Assembly: GCF_026210795.1 (NCBI RefSeq)
Contig: NC_089441.1
Span: forward strand, 620,001 to 684,000
DNA: 64,000 nt
Direction: 5' to 3'
Source of the DNA: Rhizophagus irregularis
Taxonomy: Eukaryota; Glomeromycota; Glomeromycetes; Glomerales; Glomeraceae
The position numbers and the translations under genes were made by a program. Of the stretch, positions 52,750 to 62,205 are shown in pieces. Every line of letters starts with the position of its first letter. Position 1 is the stretch's first letter. Below the pieces are notes generated by a model, which was not told where the DNA came from, ran no database searches, and worked only from the letters and a program-made list of their open reading frames with translations.

Positions 52750-53230
52750 TTATAGTTACCTAATCTTCAATTGCCGAATGTATTTTTTCCAAAGATCCGC
52801 GCTCCTACCCGGTTATATCTCTACGGCTCTACAGTCCTTCTAGGGGCTATTAACCTACCTGTTAACTTGGTTTGCTATCTCATTGCCTCCAATGAGAAAA
52901 CGAACGGAATCCTGAAAGAGTAACGGATCGTAACGAATGTAACAGATCTGGGGGGTAAAATCAAAACTTTTTTCTGAGGGGGTGTCCTCTCCTAACTTTC
53001 TGAAATATCTGTTACATCTGTTACATCTGTTACTCCCTTCCGATTCTATCGTATTTTCCTCTCTTTTCCCTTATTTTATCTGTTTTTTAGTATATTTTTA
53101 GTAACAGATGTAGTAACGGATAGTAACGGATCTTGGGGAGTCCTACCCCCACGGAGGGGGGATGTAGGTACTGCGAGGCCATGGCCGAGGTGGGGTGAGC
53201 GCTAGCGACACACACTACCAGCCCGACGAC
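52750..53230. repeat. Right terminal inverted repeat of the Polinton-like element
   Basis: Inverted copy of 38218-38699. Its inner end carries ATCTTCAATT (complement of AATTGAAGAT), 42 bp before the helicase ATG, so the repeat delivers the same putative promoter to genes reading inward from both ends. Confidence 0.95.
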
Positions 53231-53376
53231 ATTAATGGTCTTTCTTCACTATCTTCAAAATTTTTGGCTTTGAATTTATAGTTATAATTTATCCTGTTTA
53301 ATTCCTTTGTTATACCTTCTAAATTTTCGATTATATCCTTTATTTTATGATTTGTATTTCTTACCACTTGTTCCAT
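53231..53376 (-). pseudogene. Small retrotransposon ORF, 5' part, split by the Polinton-like insertion
   Basis: Starts at ATG 53376 and runs MEQVVRNTNHKIKDIIENL..., helical and charged, until the target site. The other half is 38119-38217. Counting the 5-bp duplication once, the two halves sum to 240 nt in one frame (79 aa plus stop), and the stop overlaps the ATG of the kinase-integrase ORF. This arithmetic supports a clean insertion into an intact ORF. Function unknown; possibly a coiled-coil linker or a separately translated accessory protein. Confidence 0.75.
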
Positions 53377-53412
53377 TTTTATTTTTGAAAAGTAACTCTT
53401 TTACCCATCTAT

Positions 53413-54896
53413 TTATATTATTCTTGATAAGGCATCTGCGTTTTTATTTTCTTTTCCTGGTCTATGGGTTATTTCAAAATCATACTGTTCCAATTCCATG
53501 ACCCATCTTGATCTCTTTCCTTTTGGTACTTTTGCAGTCATTAATCCCTTCAAAGCTGCATGGTCTGTTACTACCTCAAATTTTCTATTGATCAAGTATT
53601 TATGGAAATGTTGTATTCCCCATACAATTGCATAACATTCTTGTTCGGTTATTGGCCATCTTTGTTCTGTCCTGTTTAAACTTTTACTGGCATACTCTAT
53701 TACATATTCTTGACCTTTATCATCTTTTTGAGCTAGCACTGCCCCTAATCCTATTCCTGAAGCATCTGTAATTAATATAAATTTCCTTAACCAATCTGGT
53801 TGTCTTAACACCGGTTCTTCGGTTAATTTCCTTTTTAATATTTCTAATGCTTCATGTTGTTTGATGCCCCATTCAAACTTTTCATCTTTTCTCAATAAAG
53901 ATGTTATTGGTTTTACTATTTTTGAAAAATCTTTAATAAATTTTCTATAATACGTACATAACCCCAATATTGACCTTACACCTTTTATATTTATAGGTGC
54001 TGTTAATTTTTGTATCTTTTCAACCTTTCCTGGACTTGGTTTTAATCCATTTTTACCAACTACATGTCCTAGAAATTCTATTTCTGTTTTTCCGAATATA
54101 CATTTCTTTAACTTTAGTATTAAACTGGCTTCCTTTAATTTTTCTAACACTAACTTTATGTGTTTTAGGTGGTCTTCAAAATTTTCCGAATATATCATTA
54201 TATCATCAATGTATACTATCACAAATTCATTTAGGTACTCCTTTAATACTTTATCCATTAACCTTTGAAAGCTTGCAGGCGCATTTGTTAACCCAAATGG
54301 CATGACATTATATTCATATAATCCTGCTGAGCATATGAATGCTGTTTTCTCAATATCTTCCTCAGCCATTTCTATCTGATTAAACCCTGATGCTAAGTCT
54401 AAGCTTGTGAACCACTTTCCTGAGCTTATCCTTTCTAATTGTTCGTCAATCCTTGGTAATGGATATGCATCTGCTATTGTAACTTTATTTAATTTTCTAT
54501 AATCGATGCAAAATCTATAATTTCCAGACTTTTTTCCTGCTAAAGTCACTGGTGAAGACCAAGGGCTTCTGGATTCTCTAATTTTTCCTAATTTTAACAT
54601 TTCATCCACCTCTTTTCTAATGAATTTACCTTTTTCATCGTTTTCTTTGTACCTCTTTTGAGCTATTGGTTCAGTGTCTTCCTTTAATCTTATCTCATGT
54701 TTCACCAGATTTGTCCTGTTATATTTTTCACCATCGTACTCAAATATATCCTTATATTTTTCTACTAATACTTTTAATTTACCCTTTTGTTCATTGGTTA
54801 TATCCCCTACTTTAAATTTTTCAGTAAATTTTTCATGATCATTTTTATGCTTCTTTATCGTCTCTTCAGTATCATTCTGACCAAGACTTATACTTT
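53413..54896 (-). CDS. Reverse transcriptase and RNase H of the Gypsy-type element
   Basis: The frame is open from about 54896, just after the protease stop in a neighbouring frame; the first usable downstream start would be near 54705. RT blocks: RFCIDYRKLN, PLPRIDE, WFTSLDLASGF, MPFGLTNAPASFQ, the catalytic VYIDDIM, and FLGHVV. RNase H: LITDASGIGLGAVL, an ITEQE glutamate, VVTDHAAL and NADALSR. It copies element RNA into DNA and removes the RNA strand. The RT ORF stops before the integrase, which sits in a separate ORF beyond the Polinton insertion. All catalytic aspartates are present, so the enzyme could be active. Confidence 0.95.
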
Positions 54897-55428
54897 AAAA
54901 TTTTCATTTTCATAATTCTCATAATCATCTTCATATATGTTGTATAATTCATCTTGGTATAATTCATCCAATAATTCATCCTCAATTAATGTTTCTTCAA
55001 ATCCTTTGATGGTCTTTTGTATATATTTTACTGGTACATCCATGGTTTCATCATCCATTCTAAGTATTATTGTTTTATCTGTGTAATCTATATTCGCCTT
55101 AAACATATCTAATACTCCATTCCCTAACACAATTTCATTTTTTTCCAGAATCAATTACTTCGACCTTAATGGGTACCTCCTTATCCCCAAACTGTATGTA
55201 TATTGTTGTGGTGCCTCTTGATGCTACTTTATCCTCATTTATCATCACACATCTTACTGTACTTGGCTCTTCAATTCTTAGGTCCATTTCATCCATTATC
55301 TGACTAGTTATTACATTTACTGCTGCCCCTGTATCAAACATTACATCCTTCAATTCTTGATTTATTATCAGTTTACCCCTTAATGCTGTCAAATGTTCAG
55401 CTTCAATGTTATTTATTGGTTCTTGTAG
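54888..55428 (-). CDS. Retropepsin of the Gypsy-type element, with a frame change at a poly-A run
   Basis: It follows gag in the same frame after a TGA. The active site VMFDTGAAVNVITS is intact. The frame closes at 55135 just after GGAAAAAAATGA, and the rest (NEIVLGNGVLDMFKANIDYTDK onward, to 54888) is in the +1 frame. Either the A7 run gained one base (mutation or sequencing error) or the site is a programmed shift. It cleaves the Gag-Pol polyprotein. The C-terminal half is acidic. Confidence 0.85.
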
Positions 55429-55431
55429 TCA
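55426..55431 (-). promoter_or_regulatory. Candidate stop-codon readthrough site between gag and protease
   Basis: The gag stop is TGA followed directly by CTA, the context known for programmed UGA readthrough in several RNA viruses. The protease continues in the same frame. No conserved stem-loop was checked. Confidence 0.55.
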
Positions 55432-58400
55432 ATCTACTTGTGGATATCTTCTCATACCATCATAATATATTTTTCTTTGTTCTGGGCTTATATCTATAAT
55501 TTGTGAAAAAGTTGCATTTGCTCTGGTATTCTTCATGTCCTGTAATACGTTATATTTTGGTACATTTCTTTGAAATGCGCTTGTCCTATGAATACCTTCA
55601 ACACGTTCATTTTTACATTCTGATGCATAGTGACCTTTTCGTCCACAATTTCCACATGTATTATTATTTCTCTTTGTTTCCTGGGCTTTTCTCAAACTCT
55701 CACTGGTAAATCCCCTTTTTGGTAATGCTGCTGCCTTATCCTGTTGACTGGCATATTTATCATTTCTTCTGCGTGCTTGTTCTTGTTCAATTTCCATATC
55801 TACGTCTCGCTCACTTGACCTATTTTTTATATTACTCCTTGTTTGTCTTGGAATAGTATAAAAATCTTGATCAACATGGTTAAATACTACATCATTGTTT
55901 TGGTAATATGGGTCACCATAATTGTATTCTTGGTCGTAATCATCTTGATAATCCTGACTATCATAATCATATTGGTCATATTGGTCATTATAATTATCAT
56001 ATTCCACTACATTGAATCCTCGATTATTGTTTTGGTGGTTTGGTGGTCTGTTATAGTTATTTGGTCTTCCATTATAGTTATTTGATCTTCTATTATAATT
56101 TTGATTATTTGGTCTTCCATAGTTTCTTTGACCATTATTTACCCTACATTCATTTGCATAATGTCCTGGTTGTTTACAATTATAACATGCTCGAGGTGGT
56201 GGTCCTTGTCTATTATTATTGTTTGGTGGTCTCTTTTGCCCTCCAAGTTGATTTACTAGTTTTACCTCTAATTTTTTAAACATGTCGGCAAGGTCATCCT
56301 CATAATTTTTCTCCAATGGTTTTTCAAACATATTCTTTGGTTTGTCATCTTGTATATCGATTCCTTTTCTTTGGGTACTAACTGATATACCACGTGTCTT
56401 TCTTATTAATTCATTAGTAGCTTCCTCCTCTCTTCTTGCTGTATTCACTGCATCATTTAAATTTGCTGGGTTTTGTCTTCTGACTTGATATCCCAATGTT
56501 GGTGTTAATCCTTCGATATAATTATCCACTTGTAATTCATCATCTAATGCATGGCCTCTGGTAGCTATCCTTAATATTTGTCTAAACCTTATCGTATATG
56601 CCTCAACATTTTCATTTACTCCTTGTGTTATTTTCCTTAATTCTAACATTTTCCTTTTTCTAACATCTTCCCTGGTAAATCTTTGTTTAATCCTATGTTT
56701 TAAATCATTATCATTATCGTTATCTTGCCAATTTACCAAATGACCATTGTTTGCTTCCTTCTTTTCATTATACCATTGTGCTGCTGCACCTTTCAAACAG
56801 GTAGCTGCCATTGCTGCTTGTCTAGCTCCATTTACTCCTGCTGCTTTTCCTATAGCAGTAAATGCTGTTTCAAATTGTCTTACCCAATCGTTTATGTCTT
56901 CTTCTTCCCTTCCATAAAATTGTGGCATACTAATTATTCCTCCAGCTACATTTCCTGCATCCTCAATTGCATTTGCTAATGGGTTGGCTGCGACTAATCC
57001 AGCCCAATTACCTCCTATATCATGTCCCGTTGCTGCTAGTAAAGCCGCTCTAAAATCTTCCCTTACTTCAGCTCTTGTTGCTCCCATAATTATTGGTACT
57101 ATTGGTAGAATTGGTGGTATCGGTGGTGTTAAAGGTGTTTCAAATAAATTTTCTATATTATAATCAGATATTTCACTTTTATCCTCAGAGTTTGATTCTG
57201 AACTTTCACTTGAGTCAAAACCAGGTCTATTTATAATGTTTTCTTCATAAGGTTCTTCAAAATTTTCATTGTTATCGGTATCATTTGGATTTAAAATTTC
57301 TCCGTCTTTTCCAGATCCATCTGATTCTTTTTCAGATCCATCAGATTTTTCATTATCAGATTCATTTCCACTACTTTCACTATCCTCAATTCCAGCTTGC
57401 TGTTTTAGAAATTTATCTAATATTCGCCTTAAATTTTTCTCCATTTCATTTTTATTTCCTTGGAATATTTCAATAAATTCTTGATCCAATATTTCTCCAT
57501 CAGTATATCCCATACTGATTAACCTCAATAACTCTCCATTAGTTATTCCTATTTTATTATCATCACATATTTGTTTTAATCTTTTAACCCTGATATCAAT
57601 TTCATTTTCGTCATTTTCACAATCCCTACACTTGGTTTTTCCTTCGTCAAATTTATTGTTTATCCATCTTATTCCACATTCATTACAAAATGTGGTATTT
57701 TCATTTATCCATTCATATAATTTCGTCCTTAATTCTTTGTCATTCGTATCAATTTCCTGGAGATATTCTTCCATAAATTCCGTTGTTAATATTATACTAT
57801 TGCTTATCCTGAATTTTCTTATTCTCTCTATTTCTGACACATTTAATTCGTATCCTAGTTTTTCTAAGTCATCCTTTAATTCTAGTAATTCTTTTTGTTC
57901 ACAATTTTTACATTGTCCAATGTCTGCTATCATATCAGGTAACTTTCTATTTCTACAATTTCCACATATTAATGTTTCTTTTGTTAACCATTCATTTATT
58001 TCATCTTTTAATTTTTCATCACTTAGTCTCATTAATTCGAAAAATGTACCTAAAAAGTCCTCTGTTAATATCAATTCTATCCTTATCCTTAGGTCCCACA
58101 TTCTTTGTATATCTTTGTCGGTGAACCTTCCACCCATTTCTTCAATTTTTCTTTTTAATGATTCCACTGTCCATTCGACATCATCCTCTATTTTTATTTC
58201 ATAATGTATACTACCATCACTGTCCTCTAATTCATAACTTTCAGGACTATCACTTTCTGGGTCCTCAGGTTCCCTTGTAAATTGTTTGGTGTCAATAAAT
58301 CTTTGTCTTACTTTCTGTATCAATCTCTTCCATGCATCCTTTCCTTCTTGAGTGAATGCCTCACATCTATTCTGGTGTTCTATCTGGAGTATTAATTCAA

Positions 58401-59016
58401 CTACCTTTTCACTCCTCAACAGATCTTCTGTTTCTTCATATAATAAATCCCTGAATAACTTTATTGCTAACTTCTTAACATGTATTGCTTTCATTTCATT
58501 TTCCAATATCGTGTTATACCAATCCCAAAATTTTTGAAATCTATTTTCAACATCCCAATCTTCTAAGATGTATCCATGTTCCATTATTTCTGGACATCCA
58601 ATTAATCGGTCAAATACTTCATTTTCTAAGTCTCCTTCAATACAATCCCTTACAATTACTACAATTATTATCCTTAAACCTTTTTCTTTCATTTTTGGTT
58701 GTTGTCTGTACCTTATTGATTCAATTATTCTATCTACTATATTCCTACATTTTCCTTTATGTATTGTATCCTCCCTTTCTCTATTGTCCATACTTAATAA
58801 ATTCAATAATTCTTTATGTGTCACATTATTGTACATTAGTATTGTATCCTCGAATTTAAACAAAGCATCCCAAAATTTCTTGAATGCCGCTGATACTTCT
58901 CTTTCTATTGGGTTACATATTTCACATGCTAAACATTCCTCTGGTTCTATCACTCCTAGGTCATGTTCTTGTTTATGGTTTATATATTCAGCGTTCCAAA
59001 CATGGTACCATTCCAT
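55429..59016 (-). CDS. Gag of the Gypsy-type element, with an extra Cys-rich N-terminal region
   Basis: 1195 aa, much longer than usual Ty3 gag (about 300-500). The first 600 residues carry repeated four-Cys units (ECLACEIC; CGNCRNRKLPDMIADIGQCKNC; CNECGIRW...KCRDC), each preceded by similar helices, and then an acidic Ser/Asp/Glu-rich stretch. The gag core (PQFYGREEEDINDWVRQFE, then GAAAQWYNEKKE) starts near residue 695. Two CCHC knuckles follow: CYNCKQPGHYANEC and CGNCGRKGHYASEC, with Asn/Tyr-rich sequence between. Gag builds the particle and binds RNA. The Cys-rich N-terminal region is unusual and may be a captured host domain. Confidence 0.92.
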   Translation of the reverse strand: MEWYHVWNAEYINHKQEHDLGVIEPEECLACEICNPIEREVSAAFKKFWDALFKFEDTILMYNNVTHKELLNLLSMDNREREDTIHKGKCRNIVDRIIESIRYRQQPKMKEKGLRIIIVVIVRDCIEGDLENEVFDRLIGCPEIMEHGYILEDWDVENRFQKFWDWYNTILENEMKAIHVKKLAIKLFRDLLYEETEDLLRSEKVVELILQIEHQNRCEAFTQEGKDAWKRLIQKVRQRFIDTKQFTREPEDPESDSPESYELEDSDGSIHYEIKIEDDVEWTVESLKRKIEEMGGRFTDKDIQRMWDLRIRIELILTEDFLGTFFELMRLSDEKLKDEINEWLTKETLICGNCRNRKLPDMIADIGQCKNCEQKELLELKDDLEKLGYELNVSEIERIRKFRISNSIILTTEFMEEYLQEIDTNDKELRTKLYEWINENTTFCNECGIRWINNKFDEGKTKCRDCENDENEIDIRVKRLKQICDDNKIGITNGELLRLISMGYTDGEILDQEFIEIFQGNKNEMEKNLRRILDKFLKQQAGIEDSESSGNESDNEKSDGSEKESDGSGKDGEILNPNDTDNNENFEEPYEENIINRPGFDSSESSESNSEDKSEISDYNIENLFETPLTPPIPPILPIVPIIMGATRAEVREDFRAALLAATGHDIGGNWAGLVAANPLANAIEDAGNVAGGIISMPQFYGREEEDINDWVRQFETAFTAIGKAAGVNGARQAAMAATCLKGAAAQWYNEKKEANNGHLVNWQDNDNDNDLKHRIKQRFTREDVRKRKMLELRKITQGVNENVEAYTIRFRQILRIATRGHALDDELQVDNYIEGLTPTLGYQVRRQNPANLNDAVNTARREEEATNELIRKTRGISVSTQRKGIDIQDDKPKNMFEKPLEKNYEDDLADMFKKLEVKLVNQLGGQKRPPNNNNRQGPPPRACYNCKQPGHYANECRVNNGQRNYGRPNNQNYNRRSNNYNGRPNNYNRPPNHQNNNRGFNVVEYDNYNDQYDQYDYDSQDYQDDYDQEYNYGDPYYQNNDVVFNHVDQDFYTIPRQTRSNIKNRSSERDVDMEIEQEQARRRNDKYASQQDKAAALPKRGFTSESLRKAQETKRNNNTCGNCGRKGHYASECKNERVEGIHRTSAFQRNVPKYNVLQDMKNTRANATFSQIIDISPEQRKIYYDGMRRYPQVD

Positions 59017-59298
59017 TTTAATAAAATTCTCTAAAAATTTTCACATCTTTTACTTTTTATCCTTCTTTTATATTTTATTTGACCTATACTGGGCTTGCCT
59101 TTACCTCATTTGTTCATTACTGAGTATGGTAGTTTACAGGTTTGTACAAATAAATTTATATTCCATAAAATTTTCCAACCTAAGGTTGGGATGTGTTTCC
59201 ATATTTGATTTATCTCTTTCCTGTAATTTTCTCATATTTGTCCAGCAAATATTATTTTTAATAAAAATTTTTTTAATCATGATTTTTCTTGGGTACCC

Positions 59299-59443
59299 TC
59301 ACACAGAATTGTTTTTGAAAGTTCACACAGAACTATTCTCAATTGATCACACAGAATACCTCAATTGAGTTCACACAGAAAAAGCTCACACAGAACTATT
59401 CTCAATTGATCACACAGAAAACCTCAATTGAGTTCACACAGAA
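59299..59443 (-). repeat. Seven-copy TCACACAGAA repeat cluster in the leader
   Basis: TCACACAGAA occurs at 59299, 59323, 59347, 59371, 59386, 59410 and 59434, mostly at 24-bp spacing. Between copies the palindrome CTCAATTGA(G) recurs. On the RNA-coding strand the unit reads TTCTGTGTGA. Confidence 0.9.
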
Positions 59444-60017
59444 TTACCCCACCATCGTATTTATAGTGTCGGCTTTTGGGTACACTTTTTATCCTTAACT
59501 TAACCTCAATTATTTATAAAAATTATTTTTAATCCTTAATTCATGGAACTTATTTACAATATTCTATTAAAACCCCTTCTAACTTGATTAGCCTCGCATT
59601 TCCCTTGATAATCAATTACTACCATACATATTTGGTTCATATGTATGAAAATTATTATAATAATAATTTTTCATTGACTTATCAGCCGGTGGTCAAGTTA
59701 GATCAAAAATTTAATTTTGAACATTATCTCTTTATATATTTATGGTCATACTTACCCAAATTAATACCTTTTACATTAGTAACCATTATTTTCACGTATC
59801 CTTTAAAATATTTGACTTTATTTTATTAACATTTGTCATTAATACACCTTAAATTCTTTTTTAACCAAGACTTAGAACTTTTAATTTTATAATTCCTTAA
59901 CTTCGTCGATCCTTTATTTGTAACTTCTAATGATCACGTGGGGTGATCATTTTCTTTTCTCAGAGATCCTGTACTTATAACCTGTAGTGATCATGTGAGG
60001 ATGATCACTTTCCTTTC

Positions 60018-60032
60018 TCGGAGCATGCACCA
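60018..60032 (-). promoter_or_regulatory. Primer binding site
   Basis: Two bases after the 5' LTR on the coding strand the sequence is TGGTGCATGCTCCGA. It starts with TGG, complementary to a tRNA 3' CCA, and predicts a primer tRNA ending GGAGCATGCACCA. Confidence 0.75.
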
Positions 60033-60034
60033 CT

Positions 60035-60644
60035 TGTAACACCTGAGCCCATAGAGAATTATGTTTGCCACCTCAGGTATTAACAAAATGACTCTTTATT
60101 AATAATATAAATAAATACAATAATATGCTTGGTTTAATAACATTAAATAACAAAATAAATAACTCATAACAAAATTCGTCTAATTTTCTCTCCTTCCCAA
60201 AAGTTGATCTTCACGCCCTTTTATGTTTGTTTTTTGTGTAACTAAATTCATAATTTCGATTCATGGATTTAAATTATTAAAGTATTTCCATTGTTTTAAA
60301 GTATTTCCATTATCTTAATTTTGTATCCATTTGATCATCATAAACTCCTAAATTATGATTTATAATATTAACGTAGTGATCAACAAATTAATCACTTGAC
60401 ACCTCAGATCACTTGATTTCATTCAGTTTAGTATCTTTCGGATCTTCATTTATCCTTAAATCCCGTGACTAATAGTTTAAGGTCATCACGGACCAATTAC
60501 CTTAATCCATGTGATTATTAGTTTAACGACTTCTCGGTCCGATTAAAATAAAAATAAAAATAAGTTAAAATTTTATACACTAAGACTAAATGTAATACTG
60601 CGCCTCACAATTAATAAATTTACTAGATATACTACGGCATTACA
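60035..60644 (-). repeat. 5' LTR of the retrotransposon (610 bp)
   Basis: Same length as, and apparently identical to, 35401-36010. It should carry promoter and polyadenylation signals. CCGG follows it as the target duplication. Confidence 0.95.
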
Positions 60645-60856
60645 CCGGCAAACTTTCTTCAAAATTCACCCGGGTCCGGGCCGGCACATGATTTTTCGTT
60701 AAATCGTGATTCTGGCCAAAATCGTCTTAATTCCGGCCGAAATTAATCTGGCCAAAATTAAGTTGGCCGATTTTTTTTGTTTTTACAACAAAATGATATA
60801 ATAAAAGTCCGGGTCCGGTCCGGGTTATAGGATAGGGGTCAATGCAGTCCTCTGCT

Positions 60857-62205
60857 GACACGTTCAAAGATCTGGTTGGCTAAAAAAAAGAGAAGAATCG
60901 AAATATTAGAAAATATTTCATTGAAAGAAATATATTAAAAAATTCCTGATTTCTCACCAGAGTTCTACATATGTACGAAGACAAATCCTAAAAAAGAAGA
61001 ATATTAGTACAAAAACAACAAGAAAAAACAGTAAATAATAAAAAAATGCCTTCATTCCCACAAGAACCTAAAAAAAAAGAAGTACCAAATCCCTAGCAAA
61101 ATTAAAAGTAAGATGATTGTTAGTAATAAAGTCACTCCATTTCAAAGTAAACTGGTAAAAGGAAAAAAAAATAATCCATTTGGACTCTTTTTACGTATTA
61201 ATGGTCAAACTAAATCCTTCCATTCCAACTAGCAAAAGCACAATTTTCATTGATTTGATATTCGTGGAGCTTTGACAGTTGTTAATTTTTAAAAAGAAAA
61301 CCTTGAGAGAGCTTCTGAGATCTAAAAAAAAAGAAGCTAAAATCTACAAAAGAATGAAAGACAAAAGTTACTAACGAAGAGAAAAACAAACAAAAAATAA
61401 GTCTAAAATAGTGATGAATATACGGAAAAAAGAAAGAAAATGAATACTCACCGGCTGACTAGCTAATAAGTACGTAATGATTATTTATGTGAGAGGAAGG
61501 AGAAAAATGGAAAAGGGAAGACAAAAAAAGAGGAAAGAGAAATTGCGATAGAGAGGAAAAAGGAAAAATAAAAAAGGGAGGAAAAGAATGAAAGAAGAGT
61601 GAAAAAAGGTTAAAAAAGGTTAAAAAAGGGAAAGGGGAAGACGAAAAAAAGGAAAAGAGAAATTGCAAGAGAGAGAAAAAAGGTAGAAATGAAAGAGGGA
61701 AAGATTAAAAAGTAAAGGCTTAATCGAACTGCGGCTGATGATTATATTGCCTATATAATTTTACTGATAATAGAATTTATTAATTTTATTGTTTATAAAT
61801 TTTATATTCACATTTAATTTCACGAATTTTTAACACTTCAAAAAAGAACTATTTTAATACAAAACAAAAAAAAAAAATATTTTTTGCATCTTAAGCAAAT
61901 TAGTCGATCCAACTCGCTACTATTTCAAGACTGGTTTTCATCGAAAACTTAGCAAAAAATGTCATCACAAGATTGGTGTCAAGCACGTGACTGTTAGGTT
62001 GCAAAAACACCAGGTTTCTGCAAAGTAATATTTAATATATAATGATAAAAAAAAAGGTTTTAGCTCAAATAATATGAACTATAAAACTAATGTAAATATA
62101 TTTACTAATTTAAAAAAGGGTTTAACTGAACTATACAATGTAAATATATAATTTACTAATTTACAAACGGTTGTATTGTATATAAAAAATGTAATTATAT
62201 TAAGA
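60857..62205. other. Purine-rich non-coding stretch
   Basis: No gene. From 60890 to 61440 there are repeated phrases with CCTAAAAAAGAAG or ATCTAAAAAAAAAGAAG, which on the minus strand read as C/T runs ending in TTTTTTAGG. From 61480 to 61710 a nearly pure A/G tract repeats the unit GGAAAGAGAAATTGC(G/A)A. The last ~170 bp are the 3' flank shared by the 183-aa gene copies. Confidence 0.55.

Larger units (their letters stand above)
38218..53230. mobile_element. Polinton/Maverick-like element, 15,013 bp, with gag-protease instead of a recognisable capsid gene
   Basis: It is bounded by ~482-bp terminal inverted repeats starting GTCGTCGGGCTGGTAGTGTG and flanked by ATTAA on both sides (38213-38217, 53231-53235). 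It is visibly less AT-rich than its surroundings. Fifteen intronless genes include an integrase, family B DNA polymerase, SF3 helicase and packaging ATPase. Those four place it with Polinton/Maverick or related polinton-like elements. A gag-like ORF, a retropepsin-like ORF and several unknown genes fill the rest. The near-identity of its inverted repeats suggests a recent insertion. All key ORFs are open, so it may be functional. Confidence 0.93.
59017..60034 (-). promoter_or_regulatory. Untranslated leader of the retrotransposon
   Basis: About 1 kb between the primer site and the gag ATG. No ORF is supported on the coding strand. It contains the TCACACAGAA repeat cluster (59299-59443) and duplicated TGATCAYGTG(G/A)GG(G/A)TGATCA-like sequences at about 59930-60005, probably packaging or regulatory sequences. 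Confidence 0.6.
35401..60644 (-). mobile_element. Ty3/Gypsy-type LTR retrotransposon (minus strand), split by a Polinton-like element
   Basis: Two direct LTRs of 610 bp (35401-36010 and 60035-60644) start TGTAACACC and end GGCATTACA. By eye they are the same throughout, implying recent insertion. CCGG flanks both sides as a 4-bp target duplication. In the coding direction (right to left) the order is LTR, primer site, repeat leader, gag, protease, RT-RNase H, a small ORF, kinase-integrase, tRNA-like sequence, LTR. RT before integrase defines the Ty3/Gypsy type. Subtracting the 15-kb insertion gives about 10.2 kb. Confidence 0.95.
35329..60856. mobile_element. hAT-like MITE (about 280 bp) that hosts the nested insertions
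   Basis: The left piece (35329-35400) begins AGAGGTCTGCAAACGGG and is full of CCCGG repeats. The right piece (about 60645-60856) continues with CCGGG repeats and ends in GCAGTCCTCTGCT, an imperfect inverse of the start. An 8-bp flank CACACGTT (35321-35328) recurs as GACACGTT (60857-60864), one mismatch. Removing the LTR element joins the pieces into a MITE of about 280 bp with no gene. A diverged local repeat unit near 35080 shows the uninserted arrangement. Confidence 0.65.

Noticed and set aside
38218-53230. A second retrotransposon rather than a Polinton-like element
   Set aside because: No RT, RNase H or LTR is inside. Long inverted repeats, pPolB, SF3 helicase and packaging ATPase outweigh the gag-like, protease-like and integrase genes.
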